Assembly: GCF_038022665.1 (NCBI RefSeq)
Contig: NZ_CP150629.1
Location: forward strand, 1,842,480-1,906,479
Reading direction: 5' to 3'
DNA length: 64,000 nucleotides
From: Methanolobus sp. WCC4
GTDB taxonomy: Archaea; Halobacteriota; Methanosarcinia; Methanosarcinales; Methanosarcinaceae
A program made the translations under genes and the position numbers. The notes under the pieces were generated by a model that was given only the letters and a program-made list of their open reading frames with translations, searched no databases and was not told the DNA's origin. Shown piece by piece: positions 43,906-52,835 of the stretch (positions within the stretch are counted from its first letter, which is position 1; each line of letters begins with the position of its first letter).

Positions 43906-45549
43906 TTGTACGGGATCGCATTGGACCTTGGGACTAGTGGATTTAGGTTGCAGCTTTTGAACCTTAAGAAAAAGAGTGCTGTAAAAACAGTAATGACAAT
44001 GAGACATCCTCTTCCTGGAGGGAATGTGATCGACCATCTGGGTTTTGCGATCCAGGTAGGTGAGGACAGTGCTAACAAGATAATGACCCACACTATCCAT
44101 AAGATGCTTGATGAGCTACATATCCCTCTGGAGATGATCACAAGGATAGCCGTATGTGGGAATCCTATCCAGCTCTCACTTTTCCAGAATATCGAGATAA
44201 GGGATCTTGCCTATGCCGGTAAGAACATGCAGAAAAGACTCGGTATCGGGGAAGTGGAAAGAGGCCTCAGGATCTACAGGGGGAGTGATATCTTCGGTAT
44301 CGATTCAGGTCTGGATGAATGTGAGATCATCGTACTTCCTTCAATAGAGCATGAGATCGGTGCCGATGCCCTTGCAATGATGGTCAAGACAGACTTCATC
44401 AATAAGGATGAGGTTGCTATCGTAACTGATTACGGTACCAACGCTGAGATGGCATTGAAGGTAGGTGACCGTATCGTTACCTGCAGTGCAGCTGCCGGTC
44501 CTTCAATAGAGGGTCAGGGTATAAAATGCGGAATGCTTGCCAGCCCCGGAGCTATCTCTGATGTGAATGTAGAGGCTGGTTTCTGGCGCACGACCGTTCT
44601 GGACGAGAACATGAAGCCCGGAAAAGGTGACCTTATAGACCCGGAAACAGGTGTCATCGTTGAAAATGGTGAGATCCGTGCCAGAGGTATCACAGGAACC
44701 GGCGTTATATCGGCTCTCTCTCTTGCCATAAATACAGGTCTGATAAAGAAGCTTCCTGAGCTTCCAAAGGGACGACTCATCCTTGGTGAGAAGGTATTCC
44801 TTACGGATGAGGACGTCGCCGAGGCTGGAAAGGCAATTGGTGCCATCAGGGCAGCTCATCTGACGTTGCTTATCGAGTCCGGGGTGAAGTATGAGGACCT
44901 GAAGTACATGTACATGTCAGGTGCATCAGGTACCTATGTGGATGCTGAGAAGGGAAGGAAGATAGGACTTGCTCCTGTATTCTCAAAGAACATAGTGCAG
45001 TTCGGTAATACATCACTTGAGCTTGCAAAGGATGTCGTTCTCGGGAACTTCGAGCTGGATGAGATAGTGGAACTTGCTGACAGGATAAAGGCTGACCACA
45101 TCATGCTTGCTTCCAATGATACCTTCAAGAACATCTATGCATGTGAACTGGCCTACTGGACAGAGGGTATGCAGGCTGAGATGTATAATCATTTCCTTGA
45201 GGGCAATGGTCTGCCAGGACTGCCTGAGGTCACAGAGGTACCTTCGATCGAGCAGAGGGTCAGCAAGGACATCGATGACACCGGCTATCAGGGTCTGAAG
45301 ATCATAAGGGATCTGGACATGATCATCGAGGAGGAGTCCAGCGGATGTATGCAATGCAGGATGTGTGAACGTGAATGTCCTGAAAAGGCTATTCATGTTG
45401 TCCCAAGGGATGGACACATCTATGTAGACTATACTGCCCACCTTTGTCTGGGAACAAGCTGCAAGAGATGTGTTGGTGTGTGTCCTGTGAAGGCTATCAG
45501 TTACAGGGAGATAAGACCACTATCTACAGGGAACATGCCTGCGGTATGA
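43906..45549 (+). CDS. ramA: RamA-type ATP-dependent reductive activator of corrinoid proteins
   Basis: A 547-residue protein of the RACo/RamA family, which uses ATP to reduce inactive Co(II) corrinoid proteins to Co(I). The N-terminal ASKHA-type ATPase fold starts YGIALDLGTSGFRLQLL; DYGTNAEMALKVGDRIVTCSAAAGPSIEGQGI lies near residues 165-195 (in several conserved pieces), and the C-terminus has two [4Fe-4S] sites: C481, C484, C487, C491 and C514, C519, C522, C526. RamA of Methanosarcina likewise has the C-terminal ferredoxin part. The start is a TTG after AAGGAGGA. It would serve the corrinoid protein at 38324. Confidence 0.95.
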   Translation: MYGIALDLGTSGFRLQLLNLKKKSAVKTVMTMRHPLPGGNVIDHLGFAIQVGEDSANKIMTHTIHKMLDELHIPLEMITRIAVCGNPIQLSLFQNIEIRDLAYAGKNMQKRLGIGEVERGLRIYRGSDIFGIDSGLDECEIIVLPSIEHEIGADALAMMVKTDFINKDEVAIVTDYGTNAEMALKVGDRIVTCSAAAGPSIEGQGIKCGMLASPGAISDVNVEAGFWRTTVLDENMKPGKGDLIDPETGVIVENGEIRARGITGTGVISALSLAINTGLIKKLPELPKGRLILGEKVFLTDEDVAEAGKAIGAIRAAHLTLLIESGVKYEDLKYMYMSGASGTYVDAEKGRKIGLAPVFSKNIVQFGNTSLELAKDVVLGNFELDEIVELADRIKADHIMLASNDTFKNIYACELAYWTEGMQAEMYNHFLEGNGLPGLPEVTEVPSIEQRVSKDIDDTGYQGLKIIRDLDMIIEEESSGCMQCRMCERECPEKAIHVVPRDGHIYVDYTAHLCLGTSCKRCVGVCPVKAISYREIRPLSTGNMPAV

Positions 45550-45635
45550 TTTCCTGATTTTAGCATAGTTCTGTCTATCTTAAATTGGTTCGATCGAAGA
45601 AAAATTCAGGAATTAAAATCATCTGTGGTAAAAAC

Positions 45636-48137
45636 ATGAGCTTAGAACCAGGTCAAAATATCAGTATGGAATCGGTGATCAATAACAGTCCTGTTATTGT
45701 GACCTCAAGGAAGGTCGAGAAAGGTTTTCCTGTGAAGTATATTTCCAATAACATACGGCAGTTCGGTTATACACCTGAAGACTTCTATTCAGGTAAGGTC
45801 GAATTTGCCGACCTTATCCATCATGATGACCGGAAAGCTGTGCTTAAGGCATTCAAGTATCTTAACAAACGGTTACCTGAGTTCATTCAGGAATACAGGA
45901 TAATAAGCAGGTTCGATGAGGTACGTTTTGTTGAGGACAGGGTACGTATAAAGGAATATGATAAGGACAATATTCATCTTGAAGGTACGATCACCGATAT
46001 CACTGAACGGAAACACCATCAGATGATCATCCATCAGCAGAAGAACCATGGGAAAAAAGCACTTACTGATACTTCCCTTGAGGATGTTCTGGGATTACTC
46101 GTCACCAATGCGGAAATGATAAGGGATGGATTGACATGTGCTATTATGTTGCTGGATAAACAGCACAAGCATATCTGCCGTGTTATCGCACCGAACCTTC
46201 CTTCTTTTGTCAAAGATGCTTTCGAGGGTCTGGAGATCGGTTATGGTGTATGCTCCGGTGGAACAGCTCTCTATATGGGTGAACGGGTGATAGTTGAGAA
46301 TATAGAGACGCATCCATATTGGGCAATGCACAGGGAACTTGCAAAGGAGGCAGACCTCAAGGCAAGCTGGGCGGAGCTTATAACGGCCTCCACAGGTGAG
46401 ATACTGGGTGTCTTCCTCATGTATTTCAATTTTCCGAACGCACCCTTAAAGGCATGTTATGAGTATCTGAAGGCCAATGCCGATCTTGCAGCAATAGAGA
46501 TCGAACACAGGATAACGACCGAGAATTTCAGGGAATCGGACCACAGGTTCAAGACCATTTTCAACAACATCAATGACCAGATATACGTCAGTGAGTTGAA
46601 CGGTAATCTCATAGATGTGAACGAGGTGGTCGTTGAGAGCCTTGGTTATTCCAAGGAGCAGATATTGAGATCATCCCCTGAGGATATCGTTCCTTCGTGG
46701 TACGTACAGCGTGCATCTGAACTGATCAAGGTCATCGAAAGGGAACATCAGGCAATGTATGAGGCCGCAGCTATCTGTAAGGATGGTTCAGTCATACCTC
46801 TGGAGATCAATGCAAGGATGATCAATTACAATGGCAAGAAGACGATCCTTTCTGTTGCACGTGATATAACCGAACGTAAGAAGGCTGAGAAGGCTAAAAA
46901 GCTGAATGAATCCAGACTGGAAGCACTTGTCAGACTCAATGAGATGGAAGCATCATCTATGGATGAGATCGCTGAGTTCGTAAAGGAGGAGGCTGTCAGG
47001 CTTACTGAGAGCAAACTTGGTTATCTTGCATTTATGAATGCTGATGAAACCGACCTTATCATGCATTCCTGGTCAAAGGATGCTATGGCCGAGTGTAGCA
47101 TAAGTGACAGACAGTTCATCTATCCAGTAAGTACCACAGGACTCTGGGGTGAGGCTGTTAAGCAGAGGAAGGCCATTATCACTAACGATTATATGGCCCC
47201 TAACCCATTGAAGAAGGGTTATCCTGAGGGACATGTCAAACTGATAAGACACATGAATGTCCCGATATTCGATGGCGGTCACATTGTTGCTGTTGTAGGT
47301 GTGGGCAACAAGGAAGAGGATTATGATGAATCCGATGTCCAGCAGCTCACGCTCCTTATGCAGGGAATGTGGAAACTGATCCAGAAAAAACAGTTGAAAG
47401 GTGCTTTGAGCAAGTATTCCGAGGAACTGTCAAAGGCAAACACAAAGCTCAGGTCTGTGAATATGATCAGGGATGAGTTCCTTGAGGACAGTATGAAGAA
47501 CGGTCATGACCTTCTTCATAGTTTCGATGTTCTTGATGATGAAACACTCAACCTGCTGGACGGTTCCCAGAAGGAAGCTATCTCCGCGTTGCTGAATAAT
47601 TCGGAAAGACTGAAGCTCCTTATTGATGCGGTGCTCTATAGTGATCTTCAGCAGTCCGGGAAGATAGAATACTCATTTGAACCTGTAAGTCTCGGTACTG
47701 TCCTTTCGGATGTATTGCTGAACCAGATCCTTCTGATCGATGAGAAACATCTTGCTCTGGAGAAGAATATCCCTGCAGGACTACCACCTGTGAAAGGCGA
47801 CAGGGAGAAGCTGACCGAGATGTTCGTCTACCTTATTCACAATGCCATCAATCTCACACCTAAGGGCGATTGTATAGGTGTGAATGTCTATGATGAGAAC
47901 GGGCATCTTCATGTGACCATAAAGGACAATGGTGAAGGAATAGACCAGGAACTGATACCACGCCTGTTCTACAAGATGTATCAGGCAGATGATTCCATAT
48001 CACGGATGTTCCAGGGATTCGAATCAAGTCTCTATATCTGCAAGGATACCGTGGCTGCCCATCAGGGAAGCATCTGGATCGAGAGCGAGATAGGTCAGGG
48101 TAGTTCGTTCCATGTGAAGATCCCTAAGTGGAACTGA
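45636..48137 (+). CDS. PAS-GAF-PAS-GAF sensor histidine kinase-like protein (MsmS/RdmS-like)
   Basis: An 833-residue soluble sensor: PAS (about 15-123), GAF (145-288), PAS (301-415, ending SVARDITERKKAEK), GAF (431-581), a helical dimer region (608-685) and HATPase (721-832; HNAINLTPKG and DNGEGID). The dimer region has RDEFLEDSMKNGHDLLHSF in place of the usual S-H-E-L-R-T-P box, so the phospho-acceptor His is doubtful. The second GAF has Cys near residue 488 (AECSISDRQ), in the region where MsmS of Methanosarcina holds covalent heme. It follows ramA and may feed a redox or substrate signal to the FilR1 regulators (inference). The ATG at 45636 is preferred to a TTG upstream. Confidence 0.88.
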   Translation: MSLEPGQNISMESVINNSPVIVTSRKVEKGFPVKYISNNIRQFGYTPEDFYSGKVEFADLIHHDDRKAVLKAFKYLNKRLPEFIQEYRIISRFDEVRFVEDRVRIKEYDKDNIHLEGTITDITERKHHQMIIHQQKNHGKKALTDTSLEDVLGLLVTNAEMIRDGLTCAIMLLDKQHKHICRVIAPNLPSFVKDAFEGLEIGYGVCSGGTALYMGERVIVENIETHPYWAMHRELAKEADLKASWAELITASTGEILGVFLMYFNFPNAPLKACYEYLKANADLAAIEIEHRITTENFRESDHRFKTIFNNINDQIYVSELNGNLIDVNEVVVESLGYSKEQILRSSPEDIVPSWYVQRASELIKVIEREHQAMYEAAAICKDGSVIPLEINARMINYNGKKTILSVARDITERKKAEKAKKLNESRLEALVRLNEMEASSMDEIAEFVKEEAVRLTESKLGYLAFMNADETDLIMHSWSKDAMAECSISDRQFIYPVSTTGLWGEAVKQRKAIITNDYMAPNPLKKGYPEGHVKLIRHMNVPIFDGGHIVAVVGVGNKEEDYDESDVQQLTLLMQGMWKLIQKKQLKGALSKYSEELSKANTKLRSVNMIRDEFLEDSMKNGHDLLHSFDVLDDETLNLLDGSQKEAISALLNNSERLKLLIDAVLYSDLQQSGKIEYSFEPVSLGTVLSDVLLNQILLIDEKHLALEKNIPAGLPPVKGDREKLTEMFVYLIHNAINLTPKGDCIGVNVYDENGHLHVTIKDNGEGIDQELIPRLFYKMYQADDSISRMFQGFESSLYICKDTVAAHQGSIWIESEIGQGSSFHVKIPKWN

Positions 48138-48172
48138 TCTGAAGAATTTATCTGAATAATTGATCTGAAGCC

Positions 48173-48934
48173 ATGAAGGAACATACAGGAATTATTACAG
48201 GATCAGAGAGTCCTCATCCTCTTAGCATTTTCACGAATTCGACAGGTATGGAGTTCATATTGATCCCTGCTGGCGAGTTTGAAATGGGTTCAAAGGTCGA
48301 TGAGCGGAACTGGTACAGGAATGAAGGTCCGGTTCACAGGGTGACAATAGGAAGACCATTCTATCTTGGCAGATCCCTGGTGACGCAGGAACAATGGTGT
48401 GAGGTAATGGAGAACGACCCTTCAAAATTCACAGGGAAACAAAAGCCTGTGGACCGGGTCTCATGGGTTGCTGCGCAGGAGTTCATTGAAAGACTGAACG
48501 AAAAGGAGGGTACTGATAGTTACCGTCTTCCCAATGAGGCTGAATGGGAGTATGCATGCAGGGCCGGCACTGCCACACGTTATTCTTTTGGTGACAATGA
48601 CTCTGATCTGGAGGAATACTGTCATTATGGTAATCAGGATATAGGTTCCTGTCCCGTGGGTCAGAAAAAGCCGAATCCCTGGGGTTTGTATGACATGCAT
48701 GGGAACCTGTGGGAATGGATGCAGGATGTGTATCATGACAGTTACGAAGATGCACCCGGGGATGGCAGTGCAATGGAGGATGCTGATGGATCATCCATGA
48801 TTATGAGGGTGCTGCGTGGAGGAAGCTGGCAGACATCTGCTGTTGGGTGTCGGTCAGCAAGCAGGTATTACATGCCTCCGCTCGCCAGACGGAACAGCAG
48901 TCGTGTTGGTTTGCGTCTTGTAAGAGAATTATAA
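48173..48934 (+). CDS. SUMF1/formylglycine-generating-enzyme-like domain protein
   Basis: A 253-residue single-domain protein of the FGE-sulfatase (SUMF1) family. GMEFILIPAGEFEMGS near 26, YLGRSLVTQEQWCEVM near 64, YRLPNEAEWEYACRAG near 117, GLYDMHGNLWEWMQD near 166 and the RVLRGGSW...SRVGLRLV end are all family hallmarks. True FGE uses two cysteines in the RGGSW-LC...C region; here the first is Thr (RGGSWQT) and one Cys remains (VGCRSASRYY), so formylglycine formation is doubtful. Many family members are instead ligand-binding or iron-dependent enzymes. It follows the sensor by 35 nt and may share its operon. Confidence 0.9.
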   Translation: MKEHTGIITGSESPHPLSIFTNSTGMEFILIPAGEFEMGSKVDERNWYRNEGPVHRVTIGRPFYLGRSLVTQEQWCEVMENDPSKFTGKQKPVDRVSWVAAQEFIERLNEKEGTDSYRLPNEAEWEYACRAGTATRYSFGDNDSDLEEYCHYGNQDIGSCPVGQKKPNPWGLYDMHGNLWEWMQDVYHDSYEDAPGDGSAMEDADGSSMIMRVLRGGSWQTSAVGCRSASRYYMPPLARRNSSRVGLRLVREL

Positions 48935-48940
48935 TGCCTG

Positions 48941-49690
48941 TTATTTCTGCAACAAAAAATACCTGCCGAAGTTGATATCTCCTTCTTCAAGAATACTGAA
49001 GCCGGCCTGTTTAAAGAGAGATTGCCATTTTTTGCCGGATGTCATGGCAAAACAGAATATGCTCATCATTGCAAATGTGTGGAGACTAGGTACCGGGACA
49101 ATAACCAGTAATTTTCCACCTTCTTTAAGTACGCGATGCAGTTCCTGCAATCCCGAAAGTCTTGCCTTGCCTAAATTATTCAATAATAGAGCGCTTGTGG
49201 CCGAATCAAAGGTGTTATTCTCAAATTCAAGATGGGTTACGTCTCCCTGGACTATTTGAACCCGATCGTTTATGCCTGCAATTTCCAGATTCTTTTCCAG
49301 CAGGTCTCTTCCACCGGACATGGGATCCACTTTGGGATCAAAGAGATCCAGGGCTACTATGGATCCATTTTTCAACACCTTGCTCAGTTCAATTGTGACC
49401 CTGCCGGCACCACATCCTGCATCCAGGACCAGATCATTATCTGAGGAGAACAGATCAACAAAGGGAAGGGTCATGTAATCGGAAGTGCTTACTTTCAAGG
49501 CCACTACACTTCCTATAAAAAAATTAGCCGATAGCAAAATAAGGGGTAATGAAAGCAATTGTAAATAAGGCCACCATTTATTAAAAAATAGTATCAAGCC
49601 CGCTACTAAGCAGATAATTCCCATGATCCTGAGACCATATATGAGGCCATTGGTTCTATAATAGAAATCATATTTTCTTTCATCTACCAT
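48941..49690 (-). CDS. membrane-anchored class I SAM methyltransferase
   Basis: A 249-residue protein with two hydrophobic helices at the start (IMGIICLVAGLILFF and LLSLPLILLSANFFIGSVVAL), then a Rossmann-type methyltransferase: LVLDAGCGAGRVTIEL (motif I) near residue 91, QGDVTHLEFENNTFDSATS (motif II/III) and LHRVLKEGGKLLVIVP. The UbiE-like core suggests a membrane-bound lipid or quinone-like substrate. It is convergent with the SUMF1-like gene. Downstream genes do not indicate the target. Confidence 0.88.
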   Translation of the reverse strand: MVDERKYDFYYRTNGLIYGLRIMGIICLVAGLILFFNKWWPYLQLLSLPLILLSANFFIGSVVALKVSTSDYMTLPFVDLFSSDNDLVLDAGCGAGRVTIELSKVLKNGSIVALDLFDPKVDPMSGGRDLLEKNLEIAGINDRVQIVQGDVTHLEFENNTFDSATSALLLNNLGKARLSGLQELHRVLKEGGKLLVIVPVPSLHTFAMMSIFCFAMTSGKKWQSLFKQAGFSILEEGDINFGRYFLLQK

Positions 49691-49857
49691 TCCTATTCCT
49701 CATTTATAGTAGATCTGGTTCTAAGGCTATTAATATTCTCTTGTTTCATTGCTGGCACACTTTCGGTTGAATGCACGAGCAATGATATTGATATTTTGAG
49801 AAAAAAGCCGGATCATCAGGAAACAGTACATTCATATTTCCTGTTATTTCAAAAAAG

Positions 49858-50856
49858 CTACCTGTATACCCTATTCAAAAACCTCATTGGGTCCTTACTC
49901 CTGTCGAACAGATGATACGCCAGTGGGTATGCAAGAGGCCCAAGCATTTCAAAGAGCTTCCTGTTCCTTTTTGAGTGTTTGAGCTTTTGATGCAGGTTAG
50001 CTTTTACAAGTTCATCGTAGGACTCACCGGTCATGATGCTCCTCACAGCCAGGTTAGCACTCTGGAATGCATATCTCATGCCGAATCCCCATAGGTAATC
50101 CTGAAGTCCGCCTGCCTCGCCTATGAGCATTGCACCGTCCTCGTTGTACATGTTCTCTCTTACCTCAAAGTAGCCATACCCTCCGAACTTATGGCCAGAG
50201 ATTATGTCTTCCTGATCGATGTATTCTGAGAAACAGTCAATAGTATTCTGGAGGTACTTTTCAGAATCCAGGACGTTCTTGTTATCAAAAACGGTTGCTA
50301 TAGTTCCTTCTCCATCCTTGATGAGCAGATAAGAGTAGAATCCTTTTGCGATCTCACTCCCTAAGGCCATGTGGTATGCATCAGCTTTTTTCGTGCTGAA
50401 CTTGATGCCTTTTGCAAGGATATTTCCCTTTACAGGACCGGTTGCAACAATATGGATAGGAACGTCTTCTTCGGGTATCGTTCCGTAATGAATGTTAACC
50501 CCAAGGGCCTTTGCCTGTTCCAGCAGGCACGTATCCAGACAATCACTGTCTGTGCCACGTTTTACCATATAGCAGGCATTATCGCCGCTGAGATTGCGAA
50601 TTTTGTCAGAATAGTGCAGATTCAGTTCACAGAGAGGTACGCATTTAAAAGATGTATCAATACCTATGGACCTGATCTCATCGATCGCATCGGTATCTTC
50701 CGACCAGTTCTCTATTGCCTGCCAGTCACTGTTGAATCTCGTACCGGTGCTCTTTCTTTTTTCGTAGATATTGACATCATATCCGTTCTTCCGGAGAATG
50801 ATCGCGCATGCAAGCCCGCTTATTCCGGCTCCGAGGATATTGATCTCTTTGTTCAT
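49858..50856 (-). CDS. FAD-dependent geranylgeranyl-reductase-like oxidoreductase
   Basis: A 332-residue flavoprotein: INILGAGISGLACAIILRKNGYDVNIYEKR (FAD-binding loop) at the start, IVATGPVKGN near 133, and ENMYNEDGAMLIGEAGGLQDYLWGFGMRYAFQSANLAVRSI (FAD-binding, GD-x-A type) near 235-275. This is the geranylgeranyl reductase/digeranylgeranylglycerophospholipid reductase superfamily, which saturates isoprenoid chains or acts on related substrates. It is shorter than the archaeal lipid reductases (about 390-410), so it may act on another substrate. The 5' end is preceded by about 240 nt containing the divergent regulator promoter. Confidence 0.85.
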   Translation of the reverse strand: MNKEINILGAGISGLACAIILRKNGYDVNIYEKRKSTGTRFNSDWQAIENWSEDTDAIDEIRSIGIDTSFKCVPLCELNLHYSDKIRNLSGDNACYMVKRGTDSDCLDTCLLEQAKALGVNIHYGTIPEEDVPIHIVATGPVKGNILAKGIKFSTKKADAYHMALGSEIAKGFYSYLLIKDGEGTIATVFDNKNVLDSEKYLQNTIDCFSEYIDQEDIISGHKFGGYGYFEVRENMYNEDGAMLIGEAGGLQDYLWGFGMRYAFQSANLAVRSIMTGESYDELVKANLHQKLKHSKRNRKLFEMLGPLAYPLAYHLFDRSKDPMRFLNRVYR

Positions 50857-51042
50857 TCCAGCACCTGTTCAATAGTGGTATGTAGTTGACCACTGATGAT
50901 GATTTTTGCATATAACGATATAGATACTTAAAAGTATTTTGTCTGGTCGATTTTTTACATTAAGCCTCTTGCCCCTGTTCCATTGTAATTGTCAGTTGTT
51001 TTATGTGACTGGCAATTTCCACGAATCGATGATTATATATAC

Positions 51043-51081
51043 CATAATTTACACAATTATCAGTAATTACTGTAAATTATG
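51043..51081. promoter_or_regulatory. 11-bp inverted repeat plus internal palindrome, candidate operator
   Basis: CATAATTTACA (51043-51053) and TGTAAATTATG (51071-51081) form a perfect inverted repeat, with the palindrome CAGTAATTACTG (51061-51072) overlapping the right arm. The site lies directly after the TATA-like GATTATATATACC (51031-51043) and 17 nt before the regulator start, ideal for repression by the product of the first gene. Confidence 0.7.
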
Positions 51082-51097
51082 TAAATAAGGTTGCAAA

Positions 51098-51589
51098 ATG
51101 GAAACTGTCAGAAAAGAATTCGAGGAACTCGTGTATCAGGGTATCAGGTCCCATGGATTGGATGAACTCTCTTCCAGGCTTCTTGCCATACTTTATTCTG
51201 AACCTGATGAGCTAACACTTGAAGAGTTGTCTTCAAAGACCGGATATAGTTTTTCGGCAGTCAGCACCGCTATGAAATTGCTTAGCGGGGTGGGACTTGT
51301 TGATAAGTCCAAGAAGGCCGGTTCAAAGAAGCTGTATTACTCGATTCAGAGGGATATGCTGTCAATGACCATTGCTGCAATAAGGTCCAAGAACGAATGC
51401 ATGGTGCTTCCTGCACTAAAGGACCTTCCTGCGATCATGGAGAAATGCAAGGACAGTGAAGATGAGGATTCTGAAGGAACACTCGGTATCATCGAGCAAT
51501 ACTACCAGCAAATGGTCGCATTAGACCTGATCTTCAAGAATCTTATCGAGTTTACAGAAAAGCTTCAAAGGGAGATGGGAGAGGTATGA
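51098..51589 (+). CDS. GbsR/MarR-like winged-helix regulator
   Basis: A 163-residue regulator: SSRLLAILYSEPDELTLEELSSKTGYSFSAVSTAMKLLSGVGLVDKSKKAGSKKLYY contains the winged helix (residues 24-82, quoted in parts), followed by a long acidic dimer helix. The arrangement fits the GbsR/MarR-like group of archaeal and Bacillus regulators. It is the first gene of a four-gene operon with a surface protein and an ABC exporter, overlaps the next gene by 4 nt, and has a strong palindrome upstream. Confidence 0.85.
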   Translation: METVRKEFEELVYQGIRSHGLDELSSRLLAILYSEPDELTLEELSSKTGYSFSAVSTAMKLLSGVGLVDKSKKAGSKKLYYSIQRDMLSMTIAAIRSKNECMVLPALKDLPAIMEKCKDSEDEDSEGTLGIIEQYYQQMVALDLIFKNLIEFTEKLQREMGEV

Positions 51590-52815
51590 ATCTGAGAAAT
51601 GGATCTGTATGTTTGTTCATATTGGTATTGGTAATTATCCTGGCAGGAGTTCCTGTCGTTCAGGCGGAATCTTCAGGTGATGAATGTTTAAGGGCAGTTG
51701 TGGAAGATATAAGTCCAAGTTCTGTCGGCAGGGATGAGGAATTCACTGTAGGTATCAGTCTTGAGAATTGCGGGACCCAGGTTCCTGAGGATATCACATT
51801 TGAGATATTCAGCATCCCGCCTGATATCATAGTTACAGAGGACCTTGTCACTGAAATTCCCCGATTTGTGTACAAGGACAGTGAGAGGCAGTTGAGATAC
51901 CATATGAGAACAACCCCTGACGCTGTACCTGGTCCTCATCTCATCAAAATGAAACTGACATACGGAACCGGAGATACACAGAGGACAGCATATTATGAGG
52001 TTGAGATCATAGTCACAGGTGAGCATGCTGAACCAAGGATCTCCTCTGTCACTACAGATCCGAAGTATATCTATGCCGGTGACACGGTCGATCTTGATCT
52101 CGAGATACAGAATTACGGGGATTCAATAGCAAAATCCGTAGAGGTCTATCTGGAACATGATTTTAAAGGGATAACAGGTTCCACTGTAGGGGCACTTGCA
52201 GCAAATGATACCCAAACAGCATCGTTCAAGTTCAAGGCCAACAGCTCAGGAACCTTTGAGATCCCTGTTATCATAGAATACGAGGATGATTATGGTGTCC
52301 AGAAGGATGAATATGATATCCAGATTACCGTACTCGACAGGAAAGGCAGCCTCAACCTTGCATCTGTAAAGATCAACCCGGTCCTTCCTTATGTGGATGA
52401 TACTGTGGAACTGACAATGAGGGTCGAGAACTCAGGTGACAGGACCATTAATTCAATACGTGTCTATGCGGACCATCCGTTCCAGGGACTGAAGGAGTCT
52501 TTTATAGGATCCCTTGACCCTGATGAGGACGGACCGGCAGTGATCACTTTTGTTGCAGACCAGTCCGGAGAGTTCGAGATCCCGGTTACTATCACTTATA
52601 TCGATGATTTCGGTGAGGAACAGGTCGAAACGAAGGTAAATATCATAGTCATGGAAAGGGATGGGGGAGCAGGAACGATAATTATCGTATTGTTGCTTCT
52701 GGCTGTTATCGGCGGACTGGCCTACAATAACTATAGAACCAAAAGATCAAAGGATGAGATCATCAAGCAGTTAATGGAAGGCGGCAGCGCTCCAGTTGAG
52801 GACACAGAAGAATAA
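51586..52815 (+). CDS. CARDB-domain surface protein with signal peptide and C-terminal anchor
   Basis: A 409-residue protein: signal peptide (LFILVLVIILAGVPVVQAESS), then three beta-sandwich domains of CARDB/COG1361 type (about 30-145, 150-250 and 258-360) with repeats of the AxSVxVxLxHDFxGI / RVYADHPFQGL kind, a membrane helix (GTIIIVLLLLAVIGGLAYNNY) and a short basic tail. It overlaps the regulator by 4 nt and lies 20 nt before the permease, so it probably works with the ABC system, perhaps holding the substrate or linking it to the envelope (inference). Confidence 0.85.
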   Translation: MNLRNGSVCLFILVLVIILAGVPVVQAESSGDECLRAVVEDISPSSVGRDEEFTVGISLENCGTQVPEDITFEIFSIPPDIIVTEDLVTEIPRFVYKDSERQLRYHMRTTPDAVPGPHLIKMKLTYGTGDTQRTAYYEVEIIVTGEHAEPRISSVTTDPKYIYAGDTVDLDLEIQNYGDSIAKSVEVYLEHDFKGITGSTVGALAANDTQTASFKFKANSSGTFEIPVIIEYEDDYGVQKDEYDIQITVLDRKGSLNLASVKINPVLPYVDDTVELTMRVENSGDRTINSIRVYADHPFQGLKESFIGSLDPDEDGPAVITFVADQSGEFEIPVTITYIDDFGEEQVETKVNIIVMERDGGAGTIIIVLLLLAVIGGLAYNNYRTKRSKDEIIKQLMEGGSAPVEDTEE

Positions 52816-52835
52816 GGGGTCCGGAGGTCTTCGGT

